A stretch of DNA of 64,000 nucleotides from Variimorphobacter saccharofermentans (GTDB taxonomy: Bacteria; Bacillota; Clostridia; Lachnospirales; Lachnospiraceae): positions 680,001-744,000 of the forward strand of contig NZ_JACEGA010000001.1 of the NCBI RefSeq assembly GCF_014174405.1. The letters are read 5' to 3'. Under the pieces are notes generated by a model. It did no database searches. It was not told where the DNA came from and worked only from the letters and a program-made list of their open reading frames with translations. Below are positions 44,256-52,001 of this stretch, in pieces. Positions within the stretch are counted from its first letter, which is position 1, and each line of letters starts with the position of its first letter. The position numbers and the translations under genes were made by a program.

Positions 44256-44843
44256 ATGACAAAGAAAAAGTTAGCTGTTATATTCCCGGGAATCGGTTAT
44301 CACAAGGATAAGCCACTATTGTACTATGCTTCGAAGCTAGTGCAAAGCCTGGGATATGATGTTATAAATATTGAATATCACGACATTCCACAGATAAAAA
44401 AAGGTGATACTGTAATGATGAAAAAGGCCGCTGACATCCCTTTTGTTCAGGCTCAAGAGCAGTTGCAGAATGTATCATTTGCTGATTATGATGATGTACT
44501 CTTTATCGGAAAAAGCATCGGAACCGTGGTCATGGCGAGATATCTTTCAGAACATGAGATAAATGTTAAACAGATCTGGTACACACCGATTGAGGCTGCG
44601 TTTTCTTATAGCTCTCAAAATGTGGTAGCATTTATCGGTGATGAAGATCCCTGGTCAGATGTGGAGAAAATAAAGACAATGGCTCAGGCACAGGGGATTA
44701 AGCTTTATACTTATCCGCATTGTAGCCATTCATTGGAATGCGAAGTAGTTGATCGTAACATAGCAAACCTTCGGGAGGTAATGCATATCACAGAGTGCTT
44801 TATAACAGAAAAGGGCGACTTTAGGAAAGCGACTATCCAATGA
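44256..44843 (+). CDS. Small alpha/beta-hydrolase-like protein
   Basis: 195 residues with the alpha/beta-hydrolase order of features: a first strand KLAVIFPGIGYHKDKPLLYY, nucleophile elbow FIGKSIGTVVMA (Ser about residue 90), acidic residue in IGDEDPW, and late His in YPHCSHSLE. The substrate is unknown. It resembles small esterase/dienelactone-hydrolase-like proteins. GAGGATGGTGA precedes the ATG. The macro-domain gene starts 31 bases after it, suggesting co-transcription. Confidence 0.75.
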   Translation: MTKKKLAVIFPGIGYHKDKPLLYYASKLVQSLGYDVINIEYHDIPQIKKGDTVMMKKAADIPFVQAQEQLQNVSFADYDDVLFIGKSIGTVVMARYLSEHEINVKQIWYTPIEAAFSYSSQNVVAFIGDEDPWSDVEKIKTMAQAQGIKLYTYPHCSHSLECEVVDRNIANLREVMHITECFITEKGDFRKATIQ

Positions 44844-44874
44844 AAGAAGAGAAGTTCAAGGGAAGTGTAGATAT

Positions 44875-45393
44875 ATGAGTTCAATTGAGATTAAGAAGAT
44901 TGGAATTACAGAACTTCATACAGATGCTATTGTAAATGCAGCCAATGAGGGGCTTTGGGAAGGTGGAGGAGTGTGTGGTGCCATTTTCCGGGAAGCTGGT
45001 TCCTCAGAAATGACCAAGGCATGCAAAGCTATTGGCGGCTGTAAGACCGGAAATGCTGTGATGACTCCAGGTTTTAGACTTCCGGCAAAATATGTGATAC
45101 ATGCCGTTGGCCCGAGATGGTCGGGAGGCTATCATGATGAGGCTAAGCTCCTTTACAGTGCATATAAACAGACGTTGCTTCTGGCTAAGGAGAATAGACT
45201 TTCTTCAATTGGCTTTCCACTTATTTCTGCAGGCATCTTCGGATATCCTTTAGTCCAGGCATGGAGTATAGCTATTCAGGCATGCATCGATTTTATCCGT
45301 GATAATACGGATTATGAAATGAATATTGTATTTGCTGTACTTGATGATGAGATTCTGTCTTTAGGACAGAAGACGTTGGAGGATTTAAGCTGA
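44875..45393 (+). CDS. Macro domain protein (O-acetyl-ADP-ribose deacetylase-like)
   Basis: 172 residues forming a single macro domain. The ADP-ribose-binding motifs are clear: TDAIVNAANEGLWEGGGVCG, with the Asn of the N-A-A-N motif and Gly-rich loop, and FPLISAGIFGYP at the phosphate loop. This matches the YmdB/MacroD type, which removes acetyl or ADP-ribose groups. It lies between a small hydrolase and a 76-residue protein whose ATG overlaps its stop (TGATG). The three seem to be one operon. Confidence 0.9.
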   Translation: MSSIEIKKIGITELHTDAIVNAANEGLWEGGGVCGAIFREAGSSEMTKACKAIGGCKTGNAVMTPGFRLPAKYVIHAVGPRWSGGYHDEAKLLYSAYKQTLLLAKENRLSSIGFPLISAGIFGYPLVQAWSIAIQACIDFIRDNTDYEMNIVFAVLDDEILSLGQKTLEDLS

Positions 45394-45623
45394 TGATATT
45401 CGATTTCTTATCCAAAAAAATTACATCCGTACCCGCATATGATTACAACCCGGAGAAAGAGAAACCCGTCATTCGCGCGTCTATCTGTAATGGCGAGCAG
45501 GTGGCAGGCTTCAAGGACAAGGTGACCGGGGAGTTTCATGAAGTTATGTTGATTCGAAACCAGCATGAGTTAACGGAATTTATGAAGGAATATAAGCTGA
45601 AGCACATAGATAAGGAATACTAG
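45393..45623 (+). CDS. Small conserved protein of unknown function
   Basis: 76 residues with PEKEKPVIRASICNGEQVAG, then EFHEVMLIRNQHEL. I recognise this as a common small Firmicutes protein that databases sometimes label aspartate dehydrogenase without good reason, since 76 residues cannot hold such an enzyme. It is translationally coupled to the macro-domain gene. A terminator follows 58 bases after the stop. Confidence 0.65.
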   Translation: MIFDFLSKKITSVPAYDYNPEKEKPVIRASICNGEQVAGFKDKVTGEFHEVMLIRNQHELTEFMKEYKLKHIDKEY

Positions 45624-45680
45624 GGATAAGGAATTAAGATCATAGCATCGTGTAGGTTAACTTAATTATATGATAGAAGG

Positions 45681-45725
45681 CAGGCAACTCCGTTCTAAAT
45701 TATAGGATGGACTTGCCTGTTTTTG
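45681..45725 (+). terminator. Intrinsic terminator
   Basis: CAGGCAA / TTGCCTG stem around a long interior, followed by a T run. Its sequence resembles the terminator at 46757-46801, which follows the next gene (shared words GGATGGAC and TTGCCTG/CTGCCTG). Confidence 0.7.
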
Positions 45726-45764
45726 ATTTCGTGAACTCAAGGTGAAAGCCCAGAAAGGAAATAA

Positions 45765-45793
45765 TTGAAATTTATGTCATATAATGTTATACT
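45765..45793 (+). promoter_or_regulatory. Promoter of the leucine-rich repeat gene
   Basis: TTGAAA (45765-45770), 17-base spacer, TATACT (45788-45793), 53 bases upstream of the start codon. Confidence 0.6.
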
Positions 45794-45846
45794 TTGATAC
45801 TGAAGATGTTAAATCTTCTAAAAAAAAATGGTGAGGAGTAAGAACA

Positions 45847-46737
45847 ATGAAGAAAAAAGTATTAAAGTATGTGGTAGGATTGGTATTAGCAATTGCTTGC
45901 TTAGCAGCTTCGCAAGCGAATGCTATTACAATCAATGCGGCAAATAGTGTGGATGATTTCTATTTGTCGGGAAGATTGACTGATGAGGATGGCTATGAAG
46001 AGTTATGTGTTGGAGAATATGTATACGCAGAAGCTGGCGTGTATTACAAGGACGGGTCTTTAGTAGACCCCTATTCGTACGAGTATATATCGGATTATGT
46101 GATGTCAGAAGCTCTTTTCGAAGTAATGGGAACTGGTGATTTGTATTACTATTCATCCTATGATACTCCCGGTGCATATGATGCAGTATGGTTTAGTGGC
46201 AGCATACCTCAGGAAGCATTTGGAAAGTACGTATACTATGTATTAGGTGCTTATGTGCAGGATGGAAGTGATACACAGACCGTTATTGGAGATATTCGTT
46301 CAAGAGATCCTATTACAAGCTTTGCTGGAACAGACAACCTGACATTTTGTGACAACGGAGATGGAAAGACGGTATCACTGTATTCAATCTGGAAATGTGA
46401 TAAAGCAAATATTCCATCAAAAGTAACAATTGGTAATAAGGTCTATAAGGTAACAGGAGTAGCGAATAATGCTCTTGAGTATAAGAACATTACATCGTTA
46501 ACGATTCCATCAACCGTAACATCAATAGGAAAAGAGGCTTTTGCTGATGCTAGTAAGCTTAAGACAATTACGATTAATTCAACTCTGAAGAAAGTAGGGG
46601 AGAATGCATTTTCCGGAATTAATAAAAAAGCTACTATAAAGATTAAAGCATCTAAAGAAAATTATGATAAGATTGTCAAGCTGATAAAGAAGGCAGGAGC
46701 TCCTAAGACGGTGACCTTTAAGAGAATAACAAAATAA
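45847..46737 (+). CDS. Secreted protein with BspA-type leucine-rich repeats
   Basis: 296 residues. A signal peptide (KYVVGLVLAIACLAASQANA) precedes a Tyr- and acid-rich domain of about 130 residues. The C-terminal third has LRR_5/BspA-like repeats (ITSLTIPSTVTSIGKEAFAD, LKTITINSTLKKVGENAFSG). Such proteins are exported and bind host or environmental ligands. Monocistronic: own promoter upstream and a strong terminator after the stop. GAGGAG precedes the ATG. No cell-wall anchor motif. Confidence 0.85.
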   Translation: MKKKVLKYVVGLVLAIACLAASQANAITINAANSVDDFYLSGRLTDEDGYEELCVGEYVYAEAGVYYKDGSLVDPYSYEYISDYVMSEALFEVMGTGDLYYYSSYDTPGAYDAVWFSGSIPQEAFGKYVYYVLGAYVQDGSDTQTVIGDIRSRDPITSFAGTDNLTFCDNGDGKTVSLYSIWKCDKANIPSKVTIGNKVYKVTGVANNALEYKNITSLTIPSTVTSIGKEAFADASKLKTITINSTLKKVGENAFSGINKKATIKIKASKENYDKIVKLIKKAGAPKTVTFKRITK

Positions 46738-46756
46738 TTGATATATACTGCAGAAC

Positions 46757-46801
46757 AGACAGGTCCATCTTAAATCATGGGATGGACCTGCCTGTTTTTT
46801 T
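46757..46801 (+). terminator. Intrinsic terminator
   Basis: AGGTCCATC / GATGGACCT stem extended by ACAG / CTGT, followed by seven T residues. Confidence 0.85.
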
Positions 46802-47218
46802 GATGCAATTATTAAATGACATTAGAATACAATGGATACCTGAACTCTTGAGGAGTTAATGTTTAGGGTTATGGAACCTATGGATTTCGTGAGTTCGGTC
46901 AAAAATGTGGAATGATAAGTTGATGGAATGCATTTTCAGCTTACTCAATGGAGTACAGAATGGAATATAAGGTTCAATATTTACTGTATATTGCACCAAA
47001 AATGACAAATAAAGAAAAACATCAATTGCAAATGATAATATACTATTACAAAGTTGGTACACAAAAAGGTGGAAAACTTTGAAAACGGAGGGATTAATTA
47101 AGTATTCCAATAGAAAAATATTAGGGATTTTCATAGATGAAATACTTACTTTCCGTTGAACTCGTGTTTTCTACTAATCACGAGATTATATTATTTTAAA
47201 TGGAAGGAGGAGAAGCAT
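46802..47218 (+). other. Long upstream region of the first peptide gene
   Basis: No convincing coding frame on either strand. It likely holds the promoter and regulator sites of the peptide gene at 47219. A dyad CTCGTG (47161-47166) / CACGAG (47179-47184) lies 35 bases upstream of the start codon and could be an operator or a leader hairpin. A TTCCGTTGAA word just before it could be one half of a LytTR-type direct repeat, but I see no clear second half. Confidence 0.45.
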
Positions 47219-47302
47219 ATGTTATTTAACGTAGAAAACGCTGCATTAGGCTGCTTTGAAGCTGGAATTCCGGTATTTGGATGCGTAGTTCTTGGTTGGT
47301 AG
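47219..47302 (+). CDS. Candidate RiPP precursor or signal peptide 1 (27 aa)
   Basis: A 27-codon frame starting MLFNVENAALGC and ending GIPVFGCVVLGW. A very strong GGAAGGAGGAG site lies six bases upstream of the ATG. It shares the pattern MLF-x-x-E ... C ... G-[IL]-P-V-x-G-C-x2-L-G-W with the 28-codon gene at 53324, which sits next to the radical SAM maturase. Two Cys residues (positions 12 and 22) could form thioethers, a disulfide or a ring. A 17-bp perfect hairpin separates it from the ABC transporter genes. It is too short for routine gene finders. A leaderless or short-leader precursor is my inference. Confidence 0.65.
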   Translation: MLFNVENAALGCFEAGIPVFGCVVLGW

Positions 47303-47370
47303 TAAAAGAAAAAATTAGATATTTGAATTGCAAATATGCAATATAGTCGTAAGTAATTCAAATATACATA

Positions 47371-47417
47371 CTTAATAATAGGATAGTGTCATGATGTGAT
47401 ACTATCCTATTATTAAG
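47371..47417 (+). promoter_or_regulatory. 17-bp perfect hairpin between peptide 1 and the ABC genes
   Basis: CTTAATAATAGGATAGT (47371-47387) pairs perfectly with ACTATCCTATTATTAAG (47401-47417), with a 13-base loop. There is no T run afterwards; AATAAAAAG and the AAGGAG of the ATPase gene follow. It could stabilise the 3' end of an abundant peptide mRNA, or reduce readthrough so that peptide exceeds transporter. Confidence 0.7.
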
Positions 47418-47439
47418 AATAAAAAGAAGGAGTATGTAA

Positions 47440-48309
47440 ATGCCTTTATTAGAAGTAAAAAACTTAAGTAAATCATATGCGAATGTAGATGCTTTAATAA
47501 AGATGGATATTTCTGTCAATGTTGGAGAGATTGTTGCTTTAATAGGCAAAAATGGAGCAGGGAAAACAACACTTTTAAATTGTATTGCGGGTAACATCTA
47601 TCCAACGGGTGGGAACATCTTATATAAAGGAGAAACTTTGCTGCAAAAAGAATCCAAATTAAATGAATTTGGAATATTGATTGAACCAACATTTATACCA
47701 TATATGAATGCGGCTGACAATTTAAGTATCTTATTAAAAGCCGCTGGAGTAAAAAGTGTAAAAAAGAATGTAGAAGATATACTGAAACTAGTAGGACTGG
47801 AAAATAAGAAAAAAGAAAAAACAAAGGCGTTCTCTTTTGGAATGTGCCAGAGGCTAGGTTTAGCACAAGCATTACTAAATGAACCTCAGTTTCTAATTCT
47901 TGACGAACCATTTGTAGGATTAGATCCAACAGGAAAAGCAATTTTGAAAAACATAATTTTACAGAAAGCTCGAGAAGAAAAAGTTGGAATACTTTTTTCA
48001 AGTCATGATTTAGAAGATGTGGAAGAGATTTGTGACCGTGTTGTTTTGATTGAGAATGGTAGGAAGAAATATGATGGAGTAATGGACTATGATAAAAAGT
48101 ATATTTTGAAATGTGATAAAAATATCGACGAAGATACAAAACGAATCCTACTTAACTGTAATATAAAGGGAAAAGAGGTCATTGTTGATCATGCTAAGGA
48201 GTTGGGTATTATTTTTAAAAAGCTAGATGAAGTTGGAATTAATGTGATTGACTTGGAAATCAAGCAAAGATCCCTATATGATTTCTTTAAGCAGGAAGGC
48301 GGTGAGTAG
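47440..48309 (+). CDS. ABC transporter ATP-binding protein
   Basis: 289 residues. Walker A is at residues 36-43 (GKNGAGKTT), the Q-loop region near 80-90, the signature as FSFGMCQRLGLAQAL, Walker B as FLILDEPFVGLDPTGK and the H-loop in LFSSHDLED. It is of the BcrA/EcsA-like drug and bacteriocin exporter class with a C-terminal extension of about 70 residues. It is the first gene after peptide 1. The permease starts one base after its stop, so the two form a single transporter. It likely exports the mature peptide or protects against it. Confidence 0.92.
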   Translation: MPLLEVKNLSKSYANVDALIKMDISVNVGEIVALIGKNGAGKTTLLNCIAGNIYPTGGNILYKGETLLQKESKLNEFGILIEPTFIPYMNAADNLSILLKAAGVKSVKKNVEDILKLVGLENKKKEKTKAFSFGMCQRLGLAQALLNEPQFLILDEPFVGLDPTGKAILKNIILQKAREEKVGILFSSHDLEDVEEICDRVVLIENGRKKYDGVMDYDKKYILKCDKNIDEDTKRILLNCNIKGKEVIVDHAKELGIIFKKLDEVGINVIDLEIKQRSLYDFFKQEGGE

Positions 48310-48310
48310 T

Positions 48311-49108
48311 GTGAAAACGTCCACTTTACTAATTATAAAAATTGAAATCATAAAATTTTTAAAGAGAAAAGATATAATAGCTATACTTGGGATTGTGGCT
48401 ATTGGCTTTATATATGCTTTGAGAATGGATGAAACCTATGTTGGTACGAAAAATCAAAGTGCAATATTCTGGGTGGTACTTCAACTATTAAATACAACAG
48501 CACTTTTTATCGGGCCTGTCATTATGTCATTTATTGGAACGCAAATGTTATCTAGTGAGATTGATAATAATAGCATTTTGCTATTTAACTCAAGATATCG
48601 AAATAGGGAGAAGATGTACTATGGGAAGAGTATTTCTCTTGTAATCATTAGTACATTAATATTTTTAATCAGTGTTGGAGTATTATTTATAATATATTTT
48701 TTTGTGATTCCTGATAGTAACACAATTTATGTGACTGGAAAAGTATTTGGTAATAATACACCGGATTTGGTTTGTACATTATTTATGATATATGTCTATA
48801 CATTTTTTTTCTTTCCTCAATTGTCATTGTTTTTAGGAGTAAGATTTAAGCCAATGATTACGATTGTTTTGTCATTTTGTGTCACATTGTTTTGCAATAA
48901 TGTAGCGACATTCTCGATAATAAAATATTTTAATCCAATGACATATGTAGTACGCTTAGCAGATAAGGTGTCTACAACTACCGATATTGTTAATGTGAAT
49001 AATTCAGAGAGACTGTTTTATGTTATAGGACAATTAACACTATCCCTAGCGCTTTGTTTGATGTTTGATATCTTAGGAGCAAAAAGGTTTAAAGAAAAGG
49101 ATTTATAA
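48311..49108 (+). CDS. ABC transporter permease
   Basis: 265 residues from a GTG at 48311, preceded by GGAAGGCGGTGAG inside the end of the ATPase gene. Six hydrophobic segments are visible (for example IIAILGIVAIGFIYAL, TTALFIGPVIMSFIGTQML, ISLVIISTLIFLISVGVLF). The topology is that of ABC-2-type permeases of peptide or antibiotic exporters. It is followed by the CPBP protease four bases later. Substrate assignment to the twin peptides is inferred from the locus. Confidence 0.82.
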   Translation: MKTSTLLIIKIEIIKFLKRKDIIAILGIVAIGFIYALRMDETYVGTKNQSAIFWVVLQLLNTTALFIGPVIMSFIGTQMLSSEIDNNSILLFNSRYRNREKMYYGKSISLVIISTLIFLISVGVLFIIYFFVIPDSNTIYVTGKVFGNNTPDLVCTLFMIYVYTFFFFPQLSLFLGVRFKPMITIVLSFCVTLFCNNVATFSIIKYFNPMTYVVRLADKVSTTTDIVNVNNSERLFYVIGQLTLSLALCLMFDILGAKRFKEKDL

Positions 49109-49112
49109 TCGT

Positions 49113-49739
49113 ATGATAAAAGTAAAAAATAGCCTTCAATTTATTGGAATCGTTATATTGGGGATGGTAGGGGTAATTATTTGTTCACTTATAATTACAA
49201 ATGTTATGAATGTCTTTGGAATCGCAGCTTCAAGTATGGGAATGATTTTGCTGACTTGGAGTGCAATGTTGATTGGTTTTGGCATAATACCCACATTCCT
49301 ATTGAGAAGAAAATATTCAATAACCAAATTAGAAGTGGGATTTGGTCCAATCAGTGTGCTTGAAATTATCATATGTTTATTTATTATTGGTATAACATTT
49401 TTGTATATTGTTATTGGCCGCAATATTACCAATGTAATACTTTTTACCATTGCAATATTTCAGAATATAGGAGTGGCAATTTTTGAAGAATATTTTTCAA
49501 AAGGAATACTATTCTTTATTGCCAAGAAAATTACAAGTAATAAAGTAATTATCGTACTAATATGTTCCTGTGTTTTTGCGTTTGTATTGCATAGCAGTGA
49601 TAGTTTTATGACAAATTTGGAATATAGATTGCCTATGTCAGTGATTTTAGGAGTCTGTTACCTTAAAACAAATAATTTGTATCTACCAATAACACTTCAT
49701 TTAGTAAATAACCTTTTGGCGACCTCGTTATTGAAGTAA
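49113..49739 (+). CDS. CPBP (CAAX/Abi-type) intramembrane protease
   Basis: 208 residues with about seven membrane helices. The glutamate motif is E125-E126-Y-F-S-K130, with Lys where the family usually has Arg (E-E-x-x-x-R). Histidines H160 (FAFVLH) and H196 (LPITLHLVNN) complete the metal site. CPBP proteins process or protect against small peptides in several bacteriocin loci. In operon with the ABC genes, it is a candidate for leader removal or release of the peptide. Only AAGGA is visible as a binding site, which implies coupling. Confidence 0.85.
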   Translation: MIKVKNSLQFIGIVILGMVGVIICSLIITNVMNVFGIAASSMGMILLTWSAMLIGFGIIPTFLLRRKYSITKLEVGFGPISVLEIIICLFIIGITFLYIVIGRNITNVILFTIAIFQNIGVAIFEEYFSKGILFFIAKKITSNKVIIVLICSCVFAFVLHSSDSFMTNLEYRLPMSVILGVCYLKTNNLYLPITLHLVNNLLATSLLK

Positions 49740-49858
49740 AAAGGGATGTCATATGTAAAGAAATCTTGGGTTTACAGAGTGTGAGGAAGTAATGAATAAC
49801 AAGGAAGTGACAAGTTTACATACAATATAATAAATTAAATATCTATAAATGTTCAACT

Positions 49859-49887
49859 TTGTGTTTTTCACAGCGTGATGTTATAAT
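49859..49887 (+). promoter_or_regulatory. Probable promoter of the two-component genes
   Basis: TTGTGT (49859-49864), 17-base spacer, perfect TATAAT (49882-49887), 34 bases before the response regulator start. The -35 box is weak, as expected of an activated promoter. Confidence 0.5.
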
Positions 49888-49921
49888 GCTGTAAAGACAT
49901 AAAGGAGGGATTCAAATAACT

Positions 49922-50635
49922 ATGAGAATTGCTATTTGTGATGATAGTAAAGAAAACCTGGCATTTATTGAAGAAGCGGTAGAGAAAATAAATGTTAGGG
50001 ATGCCGAGATAGATTGCTTCTATAGCGGAGACAATCTATTAAGTTATTTGAAGAAAAATAAAAATTTTTACTATCAGATATATTTGTTGGATATTGAGAT
50101 GCCTGGGACTAATGGCCTTGATGTTGCAAAAGAAATACGAGAAATGGATAAAAGAGCGATTATTGTTTTTGTTACATTATACTCCGATTATGTTTTTAGT
50201 TCATTTGAAGTACAGCCGTTTAGATTTATAAGCAAACCAGTTGATTATAAAAAATTAGAAGATGTGATTCAGGCTGCTGTGAATTATATATATACCAGTA
50301 AGAAGTACATATTTATTACTGTGGATAAAGCAAGAATACAGTTATGCTGCGAGAATATTATGTATTTTGAGGGAGATAAAAGAAAGGTTAATGTTTATGC
50401 AATCGATGACGTGTATGCCTTTTATTCAAGAATATCCGATGTAGAAAGTATGGTAGATAATAGTTGGTTTGTAAGAATACATGTATCATATCTTATCAAT
50501 ATGGACTACGTTAAAGCAATATATCTGGATGAAATAATTCTTAATAATGGGACACATCTTCCTATAAGCAAGAAATATCGCAAGAGTGTAAAAATGGAGT
50601 ATATGAAATATACTAAATGGAGGATGGGACTATGA
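49922..50635 (+). CDS. LytTR-type response regulator (AgrA-like)
   Basis: 237 residues. The receiver domain (1-120) has acidic CDDS, phospho-acceptor D57 (YLLDIEMPGTNG), Thr in VFVTLYS and Lys in ISKPVDY. The LytTR DNA-binding domain (about 135-235) has MYFEGDKRKVNVYA, FVRIHVSYLINMDYV and LPISKKYRKSVK. Such regulators answer peptide-sensing kinases and bind paired nine-base direct repeats. AAAGGAGGG precedes the ATG. The kinase gene starts inside its stop (ATGA). Confidence 0.92.
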   Translation: MRIAICDDSKENLAFIEEAVEKINVRDAEIDCFYSGDNLLSYLKKNKNFYYQIYLLDIEMPGTNGLDVAKEIREMDKRAIIVFVTLYSDYVFSSFEVQPFRFISKPVDYKKLEDVIQAAVNYIYTSKKYIFITVDKARIQLCCENIMYFEGDKRKVNVYAIDDVYAFYSRISDVESMVDNSWFVRIHVSYLINMDYVKAIYLDEIILNNGTHLPISKKYRKSVKMEYMKYTKWRMGL

Positions 50636-51891
50636 ATTGGGAAGCATCAAATATATTTCTCTATTTTATTTTAAATATGTTTGACCTGTGGGTTATTCTC
50701 CGATATTTCAATAGGTTAATGGAGTTGATCAAACTAAAAAAAATAATTCTATATTGTATGTACTTTTTGTTTTTGGCTTTTTTTACGCTTTTAATTAAAT
50801 TTGAACTTAAGTATTCAAATATTGTATCAATAGCAGCGTGGAGTATCATGTTTTTGCCTACTTATAAAGGTAAAAAGCGAAATAAATTAGTATATTCAGT
50901 TCTTTTACTTGGGTTTGCTGGTTTTTCACAAATGACTATGTTCATTGTATCCCACAGTAATACACATACTATTTATTCGTACTTTATTCCTCATTTTATT
51001 TTTTTTATTATTGTTGAGATTGGTGTAAGATGTCAGACAATAAGAGGGAAGATCCTTGAGCCTAAATTATTGGCATTACTAATATCTATACCCTTATTCA
51101 GCTTTATCGCTATGCCATGTATGGTGCTGATTAGTGAGCAAATAAATAATGTATCATTAAAAGAAGAAACGACTATGTTAATACCTATTACCGTTTTGAT
51201 ATTGTATATGAACATTATTGTGTTTTATCTTTATGATACAATTAGTTCTACTTTTGAAGTAAAAAGACAAAAAGATGAGTATGAGCAACAGCTGATATGG
51301 CAGCAGAATTATTATGATTCACTTGCAGAAAACCAAGATGCTATTCGGAAAATAAAACATGATATGCAAAATAATCTTCAGGTTGTTTCTAGTTTATTAA
51401 TTGAGAAAAAAGTGGATGAAGCCGGTAATTATCTAAAGGAACTGCTCTTTGAACAAGCGCAAGTGAAAAATCTGATAATGACAGGAAATGACGCTATTGA
51501 TACTGTATTAAATATAAAGCTTTCATTAGCTCAAAAATATAGTATTAAAGTTGAAAAAGATATTAACATTCCAGCGGGGTTGCCAATTCCATATCACCAT
51601 TGCGTTAGGCTCTTTGGAAATTTATTGGATAATGCAATTAATGCTTTAAAGGATCAAGAAGAGATCGAAAAAACTATAAAATGGTTTATGTTTTTTAAGG
51701 GGAATGCACTTATAATACAGATTTCGAATCTATATAAAGATAAACCTGTAAAATATAACAGGGACAGCTTCTTGCATGGATTAGGCCTTGATATTGTTAA
51801 GACTACAACAGAATTATATAATGGAACATTTGAGGTTGAAGATGATGGCAAAAATTTTACTGTAAATATAATGCTATACCTTGATATTTAG
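50632..51891 (+). CDS. GHKL sensor histidine kinase (AgrC-like)
   Basis: 419 residues from the ATG at 50632, with GGAGGATGGG upstream. The first ~205 residues contain six or seven membrane helices, the AgrC/ComD-type peptide sensor layout. Phospho-acceptor H243 lies in AIRKIKHDMQNNL. The ATPase domain has RLFGNLLDNAINAL (N-box) and LHGLGLDIVK (G-box). It is coupled to the LytTR regulator by a four-base overlap. Sensing of the twin peptides is inferred: no AgrB/AgrD pair is visible in the window. Confidence 0.9.
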   Translation: MNWEASNIFLYFILNMFDLWVILRYFNRLMELIKLKKIILYCMYFLFLAFFTLLIKFELKYSNIVSIAAWSIMFLPTYKGKKRNKLVYSVLLLGFAGFSQMTMFIVSHSNTHTIYSYFIPHFIFFIIVEIGVRCQTIRGKILEPKLLALLISIPLFSFIAMPCMVLISEQINNVSLKEETTMLIPITVLILYMNIIVFYLYDTISSTFEVKRQKDEYEQQLIWQQNYYDSLAENQDAIRKIKHDMQNNLQVVSSLLIEKKVDEAGNYLKELLFEQAQVKNLIMTGNDAIDTVLNIKLSLAQKYSIKVEKDINIPAGLPIPYHHCVRLFGNLLDNAINALKDQEEIEKTIKWFMFFKGNALIIQISNLYKDKPVKYNRDSFLHGLGLDIVKTTTELYNGTFEVEDDGKNFTVNIMLYLDI

Positions 51892-52001
51892 ATAGTTAGA
51901 TAATTACATAAAATCAACATAAAAATTACAATTTAATACAAAGTAGAAATTCGTATGATAATATAATACCATTAATTAACAGAAACAAGAGAGGAGATAA
52001 G

